In this document: positions 12,011-19,944 of the stretch, piece after piece
Numbering within the stretch: position 1 is the stretch's first letter
How the letters are laid out: the number at the start of each line of letters is the position of its first letter
Source: Solirubrobacteraceae bacterium
GTDB lineage: Bacteria > Actinomycetota > Thermoleophilia > Solirubrobacterales > Solirubrobacteraceae
Assembly (NCBI GenBank): GCA_017882455.1
Contig: JADGPL010000005.1
Location: 1-64,000 of the forward strand
Direction of reading: 5' to 3'
DNA: 64,000 nucleotides
Made by a program: the position numbers and the translations under genes
The notes under the pieces: model-generated
Seen by the model: the letters and a program-made list of their open reading frames with translations, nothing else
Told to the model about the DNA's origin: nothing
The model's database searches: none

Positions 12011-12676
12011 ATGGCACCCAGACAGCACGCGGCCTCGCGTCGCAGGAGCCGAAGCGCCCAGCGCGCGAGCGCCCGGCGCGCGCGAGCGCCGATCGGGGCG
12101 GGGGAGCGCCGCGAGCTGGTGCGCAACCGCCTGATCGAGTCGCGCCTGACGCCCAACGCGATCTCGCTCACCGGCTTCGTGCTGAACGTGGTTGCTGCCG
12201 CGCTCGTCTGGGAACGGCTGTTCTTCCTCGGCGGCCTCGCCTTCGTCATCGGCTCGATCATGGACACGCTCGACGGCCGCTACTCGCGCATGTCGGGCAA
12301 GGGCACGCCGTTCGGCGCCTTCCTGGACTCGACCCTGGACCGCATCGAGGAGGGCATCGTGCTCACGGCTGTCGCCGGCTACTTCGCGCTGCACGGCAAT
12401 CGCGCGGCCGCCGCCGCCGTGGTGGTCGCGGTGCTGGCCTCGCTGATGGTCAGCTACACGCGCGCCCGCGCCGAGGCGTTGGGGGTGGAGTGCAAGGTGG
12501 GCATCGCCACCCGCCCGGTGCGCGTGGTGATCCTCTCGATCGGCCTACTCTTCGCCAAGGGCGCCTCGCTCGGCAATTTCGAGCTGCTCGAGCCCGCCGT
12601 GTTCGTGCTGGCGGCGCTGAGCGTGATCACGGTCGCGCAGCGCATCGCGCACGTTCGCCGCCAACTCTCGGTGTGA
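12011..12676 (+). CDS. CDP-alcohol phosphatidyltransferase (candidate PI-phosphate synthase)
   Basis: Membrane enzyme transferring a phosphatidyl group from CDP-diacylglycerol to an alcohol. The CDP-alcohol signature D-x2-D-G-x2-(A)R-x8-G-x3-D-x3-D is present at 85-110, beginning DTLDGRYSR and ending GAFLDSTLD, with Ser in place of the usual Ala. An Arg-rich cytoplasmic N-terminus (1-40) precedes the first helix. In actinobacteria such enzymes use inositol-1-phosphate to make phosphatidylinositol phosphate; Ino1 is encoded 138 bases downstream, which supports that acceptor, though archaetidyl- or glycerol-phosphate specificity cannot be ruled out. Confidence 0.85.
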   Translation: MAPRQHAASRRRSRSAQRASARRARAPIGAGERRELVRNRLIESRLTPNAISLTGFVLNVVAAALVWERLFFLGGLAFVIGSIMDTLDGRYSRMSGKGTPFGAFLDSTLDRIEEGIVLTAVAGYFALHGNRAAAAAVVVAVLASLMVSYTRARAEALGVECKVGIATRPVRVVILSIGLLFAKGASLGNFELLEPAVFVLAALSVITVAQRIAHVRRQLSV

Positions 12677-12746
12677 CCTTGGAGGGCCGGCGGAGTAGTC
12701 TCCTACGGCGGGCCGGCCTCCTGTCCGGCCGTCACACCTGAGAAGC

Positions 12747-12775
12747 AGGGAAGCCCTCGAGGCTCGAGGCTCCCT
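12747..12775 (+). promoter_or_regulatory. Leader hairpin upstream of ino1
   Basis: AGGGA(A)GCC at 12747-12755 pairs with GGCTCCCT at 12768-12775 with a one-base bulge, about 40 bases before the ino1 start. The loop contains two CTCGAGG/CTCGAGGC-like halves. It could be a terminator/attenuator or an RNA switch element; no known riboswitch consensus was recognised. Confidence 0.3.
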
Positions 12776-12814
12776 CCAACGGGCCCCAGCGCCCTCACAA
12801 AGGACATCTCACTC

Positions 12815-14062
12815 GTGATCAAGGAGCACAGCAATGGTGGCGCCCGGAGCAACGGCGCCCCCTCCACAAATGGCGCCGGGCGCTACCAGTCCGAGAAGGT
12901 GCGGGTAGCCATCATCGGCGTCGGCAACTGCGCCTCGGCCTTCGTCCAGGGCATCCACTACTACCGCGACGCCGACCCCTCCCAGCGCGTGCCCGGGCTG
13001 ATGCACGTCGACCTCGGCGGCTACCACGTGCGCGACATCGAGTTCACGGCCGCCTTCGACATCGACTCCAAGAAGGTCGGCAAGGACCTGGGCGAAGCGA
13101 TCTGGGCCGGGCAGAACAACACGATCAAGTTCGCCAAGGGGGCGGTTGGGGTTCCCAAGAAACTGGGCGTGCCGGTCCACCGCGGCATGACCCACGACGG
13201 CCTCGGCAAGTACCTCAAAGAGAAGATCACCAAGGCTCCCGGCGAGACCGCCGACATAGTCAAGATCCTCAAGGACACACACACCGACGTGGTCGTCTCC
13301 TACCTGCCCGTCGGCTCCGAGCAGGCGACCAAGTGGTACGTCGAGCAGGTGCTCGAGGCGGGCTGCGGCTTCGTCAACTGCATCCCCGTGTTCATCGCCC
13401 GCGAGGACTACTGGGACAAGCGCTTCAAGAAGGCGCGCCTGCCGATCGTCGGCGACGACATCAAGTCGCAGGTCGGGGCCACGATCGTGCACCGCACGCT
13501 CGCCCGCCTGTTCGCCGAGCGCGGAGTGGAGATCGAGCGCACCTCGCAGCTCAACGTGGGCGGCAACATGGACTTCTACAACATGCTCGAGCGCGAGCGC
13601 CTGGAGTCCAAGAAGATCTCCAAGACCAATGCCGTCACCTCGATCATGGATCACGAGCTGCCCGCCTCAGACATCCACGTGGGGCCCTCCGACTACGTCC
13701 CGTGGCTGACCGACCGCAAGTGGGCGCACATCCGCCTCGAGGGTCAGGCCTTCGGCGATGTGCCGCTCAATCTCGAGCTGAAGCTCGAGGTGTGGGACTC
13801 CCCGAACTCGGCCGGGATCGTGATCGACGCCGTGCGCTGCTGCAAGCTCGCGCTCAACCACGGGTTGGGCGGCCAGCTCGACGGCCCCTCCTCCTACCTG
13901 ATGAAGTCGCCGCACAACCAGCGTCCCGACGAGCTGGCGCGCACGGACACGGAGAAGTTCATCGCCACATACGCCCGGCGTCCCGGCACGCGGGCGAAAA
14001 CGCCCGCGAAAGCCAGGAAACCAGCCAAAGCGCGGGCGGCCAAAGCAGCGGCCGCGAAATAG
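12815..14062 (+). CDS. ino1: Inositol-3-phosphate synthase (mycobacterial type)
   Basis: Converts glucose-6-phosphate to inositol-3-phosphate with NAD, the first step of inositol-lipid and mycothiol synthesis in actinobacteria. The Rossmann motif [16 protein letters not shown] sits near residues 31-46, and [40 protein letters not shown] and PSDYVPWL match the short archaeal/actinobacterial class. The GTG start has AAAGGA about ten bases upstream. Two additions flank the core: a Ser/Asn/Gly-rich N-terminus (1-25) and a tail of about 25 residues made of Ala/Lys/Pro ([17 protein letters not shown]), similar to histone-like basic tails. Confidence 0.94.
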   Translation: MIKEHSNGGARSNGAPSTNGAGRYQSEKVRVAIIGVGNCASAFVQGIHYYRDADPSQRVPGLMHVDLGGYHVRDIEFTAAFDIDSKKVGKDLGEAIWAGQNNTIKFAKGAVGVPKKLGVPVHRGMTHDGLGKYLKEKITKAPGETADIVKILKDTHTDVVVSYLPVGSEQATKWYVEQVLEAGCGFVNCIPVFIAREDYWDKRFKKARLPIVGDDIKSQVGATIVHRTLARLFAERGVEIERTSQLNVGGNMDFYNMLERERLESKKISKTNAVTSIMDHELPASDIHVGPSDYVPWLTDRKWAHIRLEGQAFGDVPLNLELKLEVWDSPNSAGIVIDAVRCCKLALNHGLGGQLDGPSSYLMKSPHNQRPDELARTDTEKFIATYARRPGTRAKTPAKARKPAKARAAKAAAAK

Positions 14063-14103
14063 CCCCCTCGCCACGGGCGCGAAGCGGAGATAATCGAGAG
14101 CCG

Positions 14104-15552
14104 ATGAGCGAGCGGTTCTCGATAGCCCACGTGACGCCCTACCCGTGGGAGACGGAGAACGAGGTCAACGATCACGTCAGGCGCGTCGCTGCCGAGCTCT
14201 CGCGGCGCGGGCACCGCGTGCTGGTGCTCGCTCCCTCGCGCTCGCAGGAGCGAGTGCGCGCCTCGCGCAAGGCGCTGCGCGCCGGCCGATCTTCGATCGG
14301 TCGTGGCGCCCCTGACGGCAGCTCGTCGCTGCTGGAGGGGACCGACACGGGCAGCCCACGCGTGATCGCCGTGGGGGAGGTGCTCGACGTGGCCGGGATC
14401 GCCCGGCGACGTCCCGCGGCGCTCCCGATCGACGTGGCGCGCACCATCGAGGAAGTGATGGGCACGGTCGAGCTCGACTTCGTCCACGTCCACGAGCCGT
14501 TCGCGCCGAGCACCTCCAACGCCGCGTTGCGCCATTCGCGGGCGCTCAACGTGGGCTCATTCCACTCCTCCACCGAGCGCCTGCTCTCGACGCTCGTGGC
14601 CCGCCGCTTCGTCGAGAGCTTCTTCGGCCGCCTCGACGCCCGCACGGCGAGTCTCGCGGCGACCGCAGAGCTGATGGACCGCTACTTCCCGGCCGAGTAT
14701 CGCCTCGTGCCCGACGGACACCGCACGGCGGATGACCTGGAGGAGATCTATCGCGGGCTCGCCGCGCGCCGGCATCCCACCGGTGGAGACCCGGCGCTCG
14801 CCCGCCGGCTCGCCCAACGGCCGTTGATCGACGTCGACCTGCACATGCACACCGACCACTCCGGCGACTGCGCCACACCGGTCGAGGTGCTGCTGGACAC
14901 GGCCCGCGAGCAGGGTCTGGGGGCAATCGCCGTGACCGACCACAACGAGATCTCGGGCGCCCTGGAGGCGAGCGCCCAGGCGGCGGCCGCGGGCGTGAAG
15001 GTGATCGTGGGCGAGGAGGTCAAGACGGCCGGCCAGGGCGAGGTCATCGGCCTGTTCATCAAGGAGAAGATCCCGCGCGGGATGAGCCTCGAGGAGACCG
15101 TCGCCGAGATCCGCCGCCAGGGCGGGCTCGTGTACGTGCCCCACCCGTTCGACCGCATGCACTCGGTGCCCGACTACGAGCACCTCCTGAAGATCATCGA
15201 CGACGTCGACGCGATCGAGATCTTCAACCCGCGCGTGGCGATCGGCGCCTTCAACGAGGAGGCGGCCCGCTTCGCGGCCAAGTACCGCATCCCCGCGGGC
15301 GCCGGCTCGGACTCGCACGTAGCCCAAGGGCTGGGCTCGGTGCGCATCCGCATGCGCGACTTCGACGGGCCGGCCGAGTTCCTCCAGTCGCTGCGGGAAG
15401 CCGAGATCGTCACCCGCCCCTCCTCGCTGCTGTACGTGCAGGCGCTGAAGTTCCTGCAGACGCGGGCCACCCCGCCGAGGGCGCGCCGCGCCAGCAAGGC
15501 GCGGCGCCTGAAGCGCCTGGGAAGGGCTCACGGCAGCGGTGGGCGCAGGTAA
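14104..15552 (+). CDS. GT4-like N-terminal domain fused to PHP phosphoesterase domain
   Basis: A 482-residue two-part protein. Residues 1-210 resemble the N-terminal (acceptor-side) domain of GT4 glycosyltransferases (start MSERFSIAHVTPYPW, then NDHVRRVAAELSRRGHRVLVLAP and DFVHVHEPFAPSTSNAAL). The nucleotide-sugar-binding half of a GT-B enzyme is missing. In its place residues 240-440 form a PHP metal-dependent phosphoesterase domain: DVDLHMHTDHSGD (H247, H249), AVTDHNEISG (D279, H280), VGEEVKT, VPHPFDRMHS and GAGSDSHVAQGLG supply the metal ligands. The C-terminus is Arg/Lys-rich. It follows ino1 by 41 bases, so likely in the same unit. It may act on a phosphorylated glycolipid; transferase activity looks doubtful. 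Confidence 0.8.
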   Translation: MSERFSIAHVTPYPWETENEVNDHVRRVAAELSRRGHRVLVLAPSRSQERVRASRKALRAGRSSIGRGAPDGSSSLLEGTDTGSPRVIAVGEVLDVAGIARRRPAALPIDVARTIEEVMGTVELDFVHVHEPFAPSTSNAALRHSRALNVGSFHSSTERLLSTLVARRFVESFFGRLDARTASLAATAELMDRYFPAEYRLVPDGHRTADDLEEIYRGLAARRHPTGGDPALARRLAQRPLIDVDLHMHTDHSGDCATPVEVLLDTAREQGLGAIAVTDHNEISGALEASAQAAAAGVKVIVGEEVKTAGQGEVIGLFIKEKIPRGMSLEETVAEIRRQGGLVYVPHPFDRMHSVPDYEHLLKIIDDVDAIEIFNPRVAIGAFNEEAARFAAKYRIPAGAGSDSHVAQGLGSVRIRMRDFDGPAEFLQSLREAEIVTRPSSLLYVQALKFLQTRATPPRARRASKARRLKRLGRAHGSGGRR

Positions 15553-15580
15553 GGACGCCCTCCCTCCCACGCAACTACTG

Positions 15581-16234
15581 ATGCACCGTCAAGGACAAGA
15601 CGACACCCCGTCAAATCCCTCGGGGTCGATGCCTGTGACCGATGACGAGATCCGCGAGAAGTACCTCGAGCGCGCCATCCGCGAGCTCAACACGCTGACG
15701 CGCGAGCTGCAGGCATGTCCGCACTGCCCCCGCGGCAACCTGATGCCGGTGCTCGGCTCCGGGCACCCGCAGGCCGACATCATGCTGCTCAAGCACTCCG
15801 CCGTGCCCTCTGAGATCGAGGAGGGCGTCGCCTTCTACGGGCGTTCGGGCAGCGCGCTGATGAAGTCGCTGAAGCGCCTCTCGATCGACCCGCTGGCCGT
15901 GTACGGCACGCTCTGCGTCAAGTGTCCGCTCAGCGACGTCTCGCTGGCTGACTTCGCGTGCGTGGCCAGGGTGGTCGAGGAGCTCGCGATCGTGCAGCCC
16001 AAGATCGTGGTCGTGATGGGCGCCGAGGCGCTCGCCGCGCTCGAGGAGATGGACATCCCGCTGGCGCGCGAGCTGCAACCGCGGCTGGGCGAGATCCAGT
16101 CGCTGACGCCCACCATCGACGCTCTGTACGTGCCCAACATCGACGAGTCGCTGGACGAGCAGGACGCCAAGCGCGCGTTCTGGGCCGCCTTCCGGATGCT
16201 CGGCGAGTGGTACTCGGCGCAGCCGCCGTACTGA
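15581..16234 (+). CDS. Uracil-DNA glycosylase superfamily protein, divergent
   Basis: About 217 residues; the fold is suggested by CPHCPRGNLMPVLGSG (cysteine pair as in family 4 UDG), FYGRSGSALMKSLKRL (like the F-x-G-x-x-G-x-x-L element) and YGTLCVKCPLSD (like Y-x-T-N-x-V-K-C). The usual catalytic GE(A/G)PG motif is replaced by GSGHPQADIML, and only part of the [4Fe-4S] cysteine set is obvious, so glycosylase activity is uncertain. The start is ambiguous: GTG 15539, ATG 15581 or ATG 15629 are in frame, none with a strong Shine-Dalgarno; 15581 was chosen. It converges on the quinone oxidoreductase gene across the palindrome array. Confidence 0.68.
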   Translation: MHRQGQDDTPSNPSGSMPVTDDEIREKYLERAIRELNTLTRELQACPHCPRGNLMPVLGSGHPQADIMLLKHSAVPSEIEEGVAFYGRSGSALMKSLKRLSIDPLAVYGTLCVKCPLSDVSLADFACVARVVEELAIVQPKIVVVMGAEALAALEEMDIPLARELQPRLGEIQSLTPTIDALYVPNIDESLDEQDAKRAFWAAFRMLGEWYSAQPPY

Positions 16235-16237
16235 TAC

Positions 16238-16436
16238 GTCCCCAGCCGGTCCGGTGTATTACCATTGCTATACACCGCCCCGTCAGTGACGGATATCTCC
16301 GTCCTACTCCGTACATGCCCGGCCGACGGTGTATTACCATGGTTATACACCGTCGTCGGTGACGGATACCTCGGCCGTCCTCGAGCACCCCCAGCCGGTC
16401 CGGTGTATAACCATTGCTATACACACCTCACGGGCG
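16238..16436. repeat. Three-copy array of near-palindromic 24-bp units
   Basis: Three units with arms GGTGTAT ... ATACACC lie at 16253-16276, 16328-16351 and 16402-16427, start-to-start distances 75 and 74 bp. The middle unit is palindromic except one T/T pair around the core ACCATGGT; the outer units share ACCATTGC in the core. The outer two are both preceded by CCCCAGCCGGTCC. Between units there are GACGGA-based hairpins (perfect GACGGA-tatc-TCCGTC at 16288-16303, and a looser copy near 16362-16379). The array fills the gap between two convergent genes. Possible roles: bidirectional terminator, REP-like element or multi-site operator. Confidence 0.75.
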
Positions 16437-16446
16437 GAGAACGCGC

Positions 16447-17385
16447 TCAGACGGTGATGACGATCTTCCCGAGCTTGCCGCCGGCCGCGAAGCGCTCGTA
16501 GGCCGCGGCGGCCTCCTCGAGAGCAAACGCCTCGGCGACCGGCACGCGCAGATCCCCGGAGACGAACAGCGGCAGCACCTCGCGCTCGAGGTGGCGAGCG
16601 GCGAGCGCTTTCTCCTCGAGCGGACGGGCGCGCAGGGTCGAGCCGTGGATGCGCGCGCGCTTGCCCATCAGCGCCAGCAGGTTGATCTCGGCCTTGGCGC
16701 CGGCGCCGACGCCGATCACGACGATGCGCCCGCCGGTGTCGAGCGCCTGGAGGTTCTCGGACAGGTTGGGCGCGCCGACGAGCTCGAGGATTACGTCGAA
16801 GGGGCCGTGCGCGGCGAAGCCCTCGGCCGGGATCGCCTCGGCGCCGAGCGCGGCGACCTGCTCGCGCAGCTCCTCACGGTGAACGGTGGCCGTCACGCGC
16901 GCCCCCGACGCCCGCCCGAGCTGGATCGCGGCGGTTCCCACGCCGCCGGCTCCGCCGTGCACGAGCAGGCGCTCGCCCGGGCGCAGCCCGGCCTGCGTGA
17001 AGAGCGCGTCGTGGGCCGTGGTGAAGACCTCCGGCAGTCCGCCGGCCGGGGCCCAGTCGAGCCCGTCGGGCACTCCCATCAGCACGCGCTCGTGGGCCGT
17101 GACGAGCTCCGCCTGGGCGCCGCCCCCGACGATTCCCATCACGCGATCGCCCACCTGGAAGCGCTCCGCGCCCTCACCAACCGCCGCCACCTCGCCGGCG
17201 AGCTCCATGCCGGGAATGTCCTGGGGCGAGCCTGGCGGGGCGGGATAGAGCCCGCGCCGCTGCATCATGTCGGCGCCGTTGAGACCCGCGGCGTGAACAC
17301 GCACGAGCACCTCGCCCGAGCCGGGCGTCGGGTCGGGGTGCTCCTCGATCACGATCTCCCTGTCGCGAATGGTGGCAGCGCGCAT
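16447..17385 (-). CDS. NAD(P)H:quinone oxidoreductase (zinc-free MDR family)
   Basis: Soluble medium-chain dehydrogenase/reductase of the quinone oxidoreductase/zeta-crystallin branch, 312 residues. The N-terminal GroES-like fold contains LNGADMMQRRGLYPAPPGSP and IPGMELAGEVAAVGEG; the NAD(P) Rossmann motif is HGGAGGVGTAAIQL near 143-156. The zinc ligands of alcohol dehydrogenases are absent. Members reduce quinones or enals; the substrate is not determined. It is convergent with the UDG-like gene and followed, on the same strand upstream, by the RNA methyltransferase gene. Confidence 0.88.
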   Translation of the reverse strand: MRAATIRDREIVIEEHPDPTPGSGEVLVRVHAAGLNGADMMQRRGLYPAPPGSPQDIPGMELAGEVAAVGEGAERFQVGDRVMGIVGGGAQAELVTAHERVLMGVPDGLDWAPAGGLPEVFTTAHDALFTQAGLRPGERLLVHGGAGGVGTAAIQLGRASGARVTATVHREELREQVAALGAEAIPAEGFAAHGPFDVILELVGAPNLSENLQALDTGGRIVVIGVGAGAKAEINLLALMGKRARIHGSTLRARPLEEKALAARHLEREVLPLFVSGDLRVPVAEAFALEEAAAAYERFAAGGKLGKIVITV

Positions 17386-17411
17386 CCGCCCAGCCTATCC
17401 TCAGGCGGTCG

Positions 17412-18893
17412 CTACCCCCGCTCCAGCAGCGCCACGCACTCGATGTGGTGGGTCTGCGGGAACATGTCCACGGGGCGCACCTTGCGCAGCACCCAGCCGG
17501 CCTCCACCAGTTCGGCCGCGTTGGGCGCCAGCGTGGTGGGGTTGCAGGAGACGTACACGATCCGCGTGGGCGAGGCCTCGACGATGCGGCGGATCACTTT
17601 CTTCGACAGGCCGGCGCGGGGCGGGTCGACGACGACCACGTCGGGGCGTCCCGCCCGCTCGAGCAGCTCGGGCAGCGCGAGGCGGGTGTCGCCGGCGAAG
17701 AAGCGCATGTTCGTGATCTCGTTTCGCCGTGCTCCGGCGATGGCGTCGGCGACGGCCTGCTCGAGGAGCTCGATGCCCCACATCTCGCCGGCCTTGGGGG
17801 CGAGGGTGAGGGCGATCGTGCCGATGCCCGAGTAGAGGTCGTATACGCGCTCCCAGCCCTCCAGCGCCGCGTACTCGCCGACGATGCCGTAGAGCAGCTC
17901 GGCCATCTCGGTGTTGGTCTGGAAGAAGGCCTCGGGCGAGATGCGCAGGTCGAGGGCGCCGAGGCGCTCTGGGAGCTCGGACTCGCCCCACACGAGCTCG
18001 GTCTCGCCCCCGGCGGTGGTCTCGGCGACGCTGCGCGAGCGCGTCCACAGCACGCCCGAGAGGCTGTCGCCGAGCCCCTGGCTGAGCGCCGCAGCGAGCT
18101 GGCCGGCCTCGAGCTCACCGGGGGTGCTCACGATCCGCACCTGCAGCTTGCCCGTGTGGCGCCCTTCGCGCACGACGAGGTTGCGCAGGCGGGCGCGCCC
18201 ATCCGGGCCCGGAGCGACCCGCTCGTCGCGAGCGCCGCGCCCGCGCCCGCGCTCGCCGCGCCCCCGCTCCCACGCCGTGAGTCCCTCGGCGCGGCACCAG
18301 TCGAGGGCGAGCCTCCGCGCGAGGTTCCCCTGCTCGGAGGCGAGCAGGCAGTCCTCCATCTGGATCACGCTGTTGGCGCCGGCCGGGGCGTGAAAGCCGC
18401 ACACGAGGACCGGGCGGGCTGGATCGCCATCGTCGCGGTTGCCGAAGGAGTACTCGAGCTTGTTGCGGTAGCGCCACTGCTGCACCGCTGGGAGGATCTC
18501 CTCGAGCTCGAAGCCGTCGAGGTGTCCGATCCGCCGCAGCGCCTCCTCGACCTGGTCGCGCTTGATCTCGAGCTGGCGCTGGTAGGGGATGACCTGCCAG
18601 GCCACGCCCGGATGGTCGGCCTTGGCGGGAATGCGCTCGGGGCTCGGCTCGAGCACCTCAAGCGTGCGCGCGTGGGCGTAGCTGCGCTTGCGCTTGTGGA
18701 CCACGGCGCGCACGCGGTCGCCGGGGATGGCGCCGGCGACGAACACCACATAGCCGCTCTCGCCGAGACGCGCCACGCCCTCGCCGCCGAAGGCCAGCGA
18801 CTCGATCTGCAGCTCGAGCTCGTCCCCTCGCTGCGGACGGGTGGTCACCTCGCCGCCTGCGCTCGAGTCGGCCTCGACGGCGCCCGGGCCCAT
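17412..18893 (-). CDS. TRAM-domain SAM-dependent RNA (uracil-5-)methyltransferase
   Basis: RumA/RlmD/TrmA-family enzyme that methylates C5 of a uridine in rRNA or tRNA. A TRAM RNA-binding domain (about 17-75, RGDELELQIESLAFGGEGVAR) precedes the methyltransferase domain with the SAM loop VYDLYSGIGTIAL, the VVVDPPRAG motif and the nucleophile C450 in SCNPTTL. The CxxxxxCxxC cysteine cluster that holds [4Fe-4S] in RumA is not present, so this is a cluster-free variant. ATG 18893 is chosen; GTG 18899, overlapping the argF stop, is an alternative. Which RNA site it modifies cannot be read from sequence. Confidence 0.88.
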   Translation of the reverse strand: MGPGAVEADSSAGGEVTTRPQRGDELELQIESLAFGGEGVARLGESGYVVFVAGAIPGDRVRAVVHKRKRSYAHARTLEVLEPSPERIPAKADHPGVAWQVIPYQRQLEIKRDQVEEALRRIGHLDGFELEEILPAVQQWRYRNKLEYSFGNRDDGDPARPVLVCGFHAPAGANSVIQMEDCLLASEQGNLARRLALDWCRAEGLTAWERGRGERGRGRGARDERVAPGPDGRARLRNLVVREGRHTGKLQVRIVSTPGELEAGQLAAALSQGLGDSLSGVLWTRSRSVAETTAGGETELVWGESELPERLGALDLRISPEAFFQTNTEMAELLYGIVGEYAALEGWERVYDLYSGIGTIALTLAPKAGEMWGIELLEQAVADAIAGARRNEITNMRFFAGDTRLALPELLERAGRPDVVVVDPPRAGLSKKVIRRIVEASPTRIVYVSCNPTTLAPNAAELVEAGWVLRKVRPVDMFPQTHHIECVALLERG

Positions 18894-18895
18894 GC

Positions 18896-19798
18896 TCACG
18901 CCGCGGTCACCAGCAGCTCGAGCAGCGCCTTCTGCGCGTGGCGGCGGTTCTCGGCCTGGTCCCAGATGCGCTGGCGCGTGCCGTACAGGAGCTCGGCGGT
19001 GATCTCCTCGCCGGGGTGGGCGGGGAGATCGTGCATGGCGAAGGCGCCGGGAGCGGCCGCGTCGAGCAGCTCCTCGTCGAGGCGGTAGTCGGCGAGGGCC
19101 GCCCGGCGCTCGGCTGCGGTCTGCTCGTCGCCCATGCTCACCCACACGTCGGTGTAGAGAGCGCGGGCGCCCTTGACGGCCTCGCGCGGGTCCTCGTGCA
19201 GCGTGACCAGGCCGCGCGCGCCGGGGGCCAGCGAGAGATCGTCCTCGAGCGAGTAGCCCGCGGGCGAGGCCACGGCCACGTGCATCCCCGCGATCGTGCC
19301 GAGGACGGCGAGCGAGCGGGCCACGTTGTTGCCGTCGCCGACGTAGGCCACGCGCAGCCCCTCGAGCGACCCGTAGGCCTCGCGCAGGGTCAGCAGGTCG
19401 GCGAGGGCCTGGCAGGGGTGGTGGCGGGCGCTGAGCATGTTCAGGACCGGCGCCGAGCTGTATGCGGCGAGCTCTTCGAGGATGCTGTCCGGGCCGGTCC
19501 GCAGCCCGACGGCGACCACGTGGCGGGAGAGCACCAGGGCGGTGTCGCGCACGGCCTCCCCGCGCGAGAGCTGCATCTCGTCGGAGCGCAGCACCACCGG
19601 ATGCCCCCCGAGCTCGTGCACCCCGACCTCGAAGGAGATCCGCGTGCGCGTGGAGGGCTTCTGGAAGATCAGCGCGACGCTGCGGCCGGCCAGCGCCTGC
19701 GAGGAGAGCGGCGCGGCCTTCAGCTCGAGCGCGCGATCCAGCAGGGCGTTCAGCTCGGCCGCCGTCAGCTCTGCGCCGGTGAGAAAGTGGCGTGCCAT
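18896..19798 (-). CDS. argF: Ornithine carbamoyltransferase-like protein
   Basis: Aspartate/ornithine carbamoyltransferase family, 300 residues; in the standard pathway converts ornithine and carbamoyl phosphate to citrulline. The carbamoyl-phosphate motifs KPSTRTRISFEVG and HHPCQALADLLTL are present, as is the ornithine-loop element DVWVSMGDE. The conserved HCLPAHRGEE motif reads HDLPAHPGEE, so the active-site cysteine is Asp257 (codon GAT). That either marks a lineage variant or another carbamoyltransferase specificity. The ATG at 19798 gives the normal family length. Other arg genes are not in the window; an RNA methyltransferase gene follows at once. Confidence 0.85.
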   Translation of the reverse strand: MARHFLTGAELTAAELNALLDRALELKAAPLSSQALAGRSVALIFQKPSTRTRISFEVGVHELGGHPVVLRSDEMQLSRGEAVRDTALVLSRHVVAVGLRTGPDSILEELAAYSSAPVLNMLSARHHPCQALADLLTLREAYGSLEGLRVAYVGDGNNVARSLAVLGTIAGMHVAVASPAGYSLEDDLSLAPGARGLVTLHEDPREAVKGARALYTDVWVSMGDEQTAAERRAALADYRLDEELLDAAAPGAFAMHDLPAHPGEEITAELLYGTRQRIWDQAENRRHAQKALLELLVTAA

Positions 19799-19944
19799 CG
19801 AAGCGGTGAGTCTAGGACCTCTCGGTGATCTGACCTGCCCGCGACCTGCGTATGGCGGGAAGGCTCGTGCCGTGCGGCCGCGAAGCTGGTCATGTGCGAA
19901 GGTCCGCCCACCCGAACTTCGGCCTGAGAAAGGATCCATCACCG

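Noticed and set aside
16253-16427. CRISPR-like array
   Set aside because: Only three units, each nearly self-palindromic, intervals contain their own shared hairpins, and no cas genes are near.
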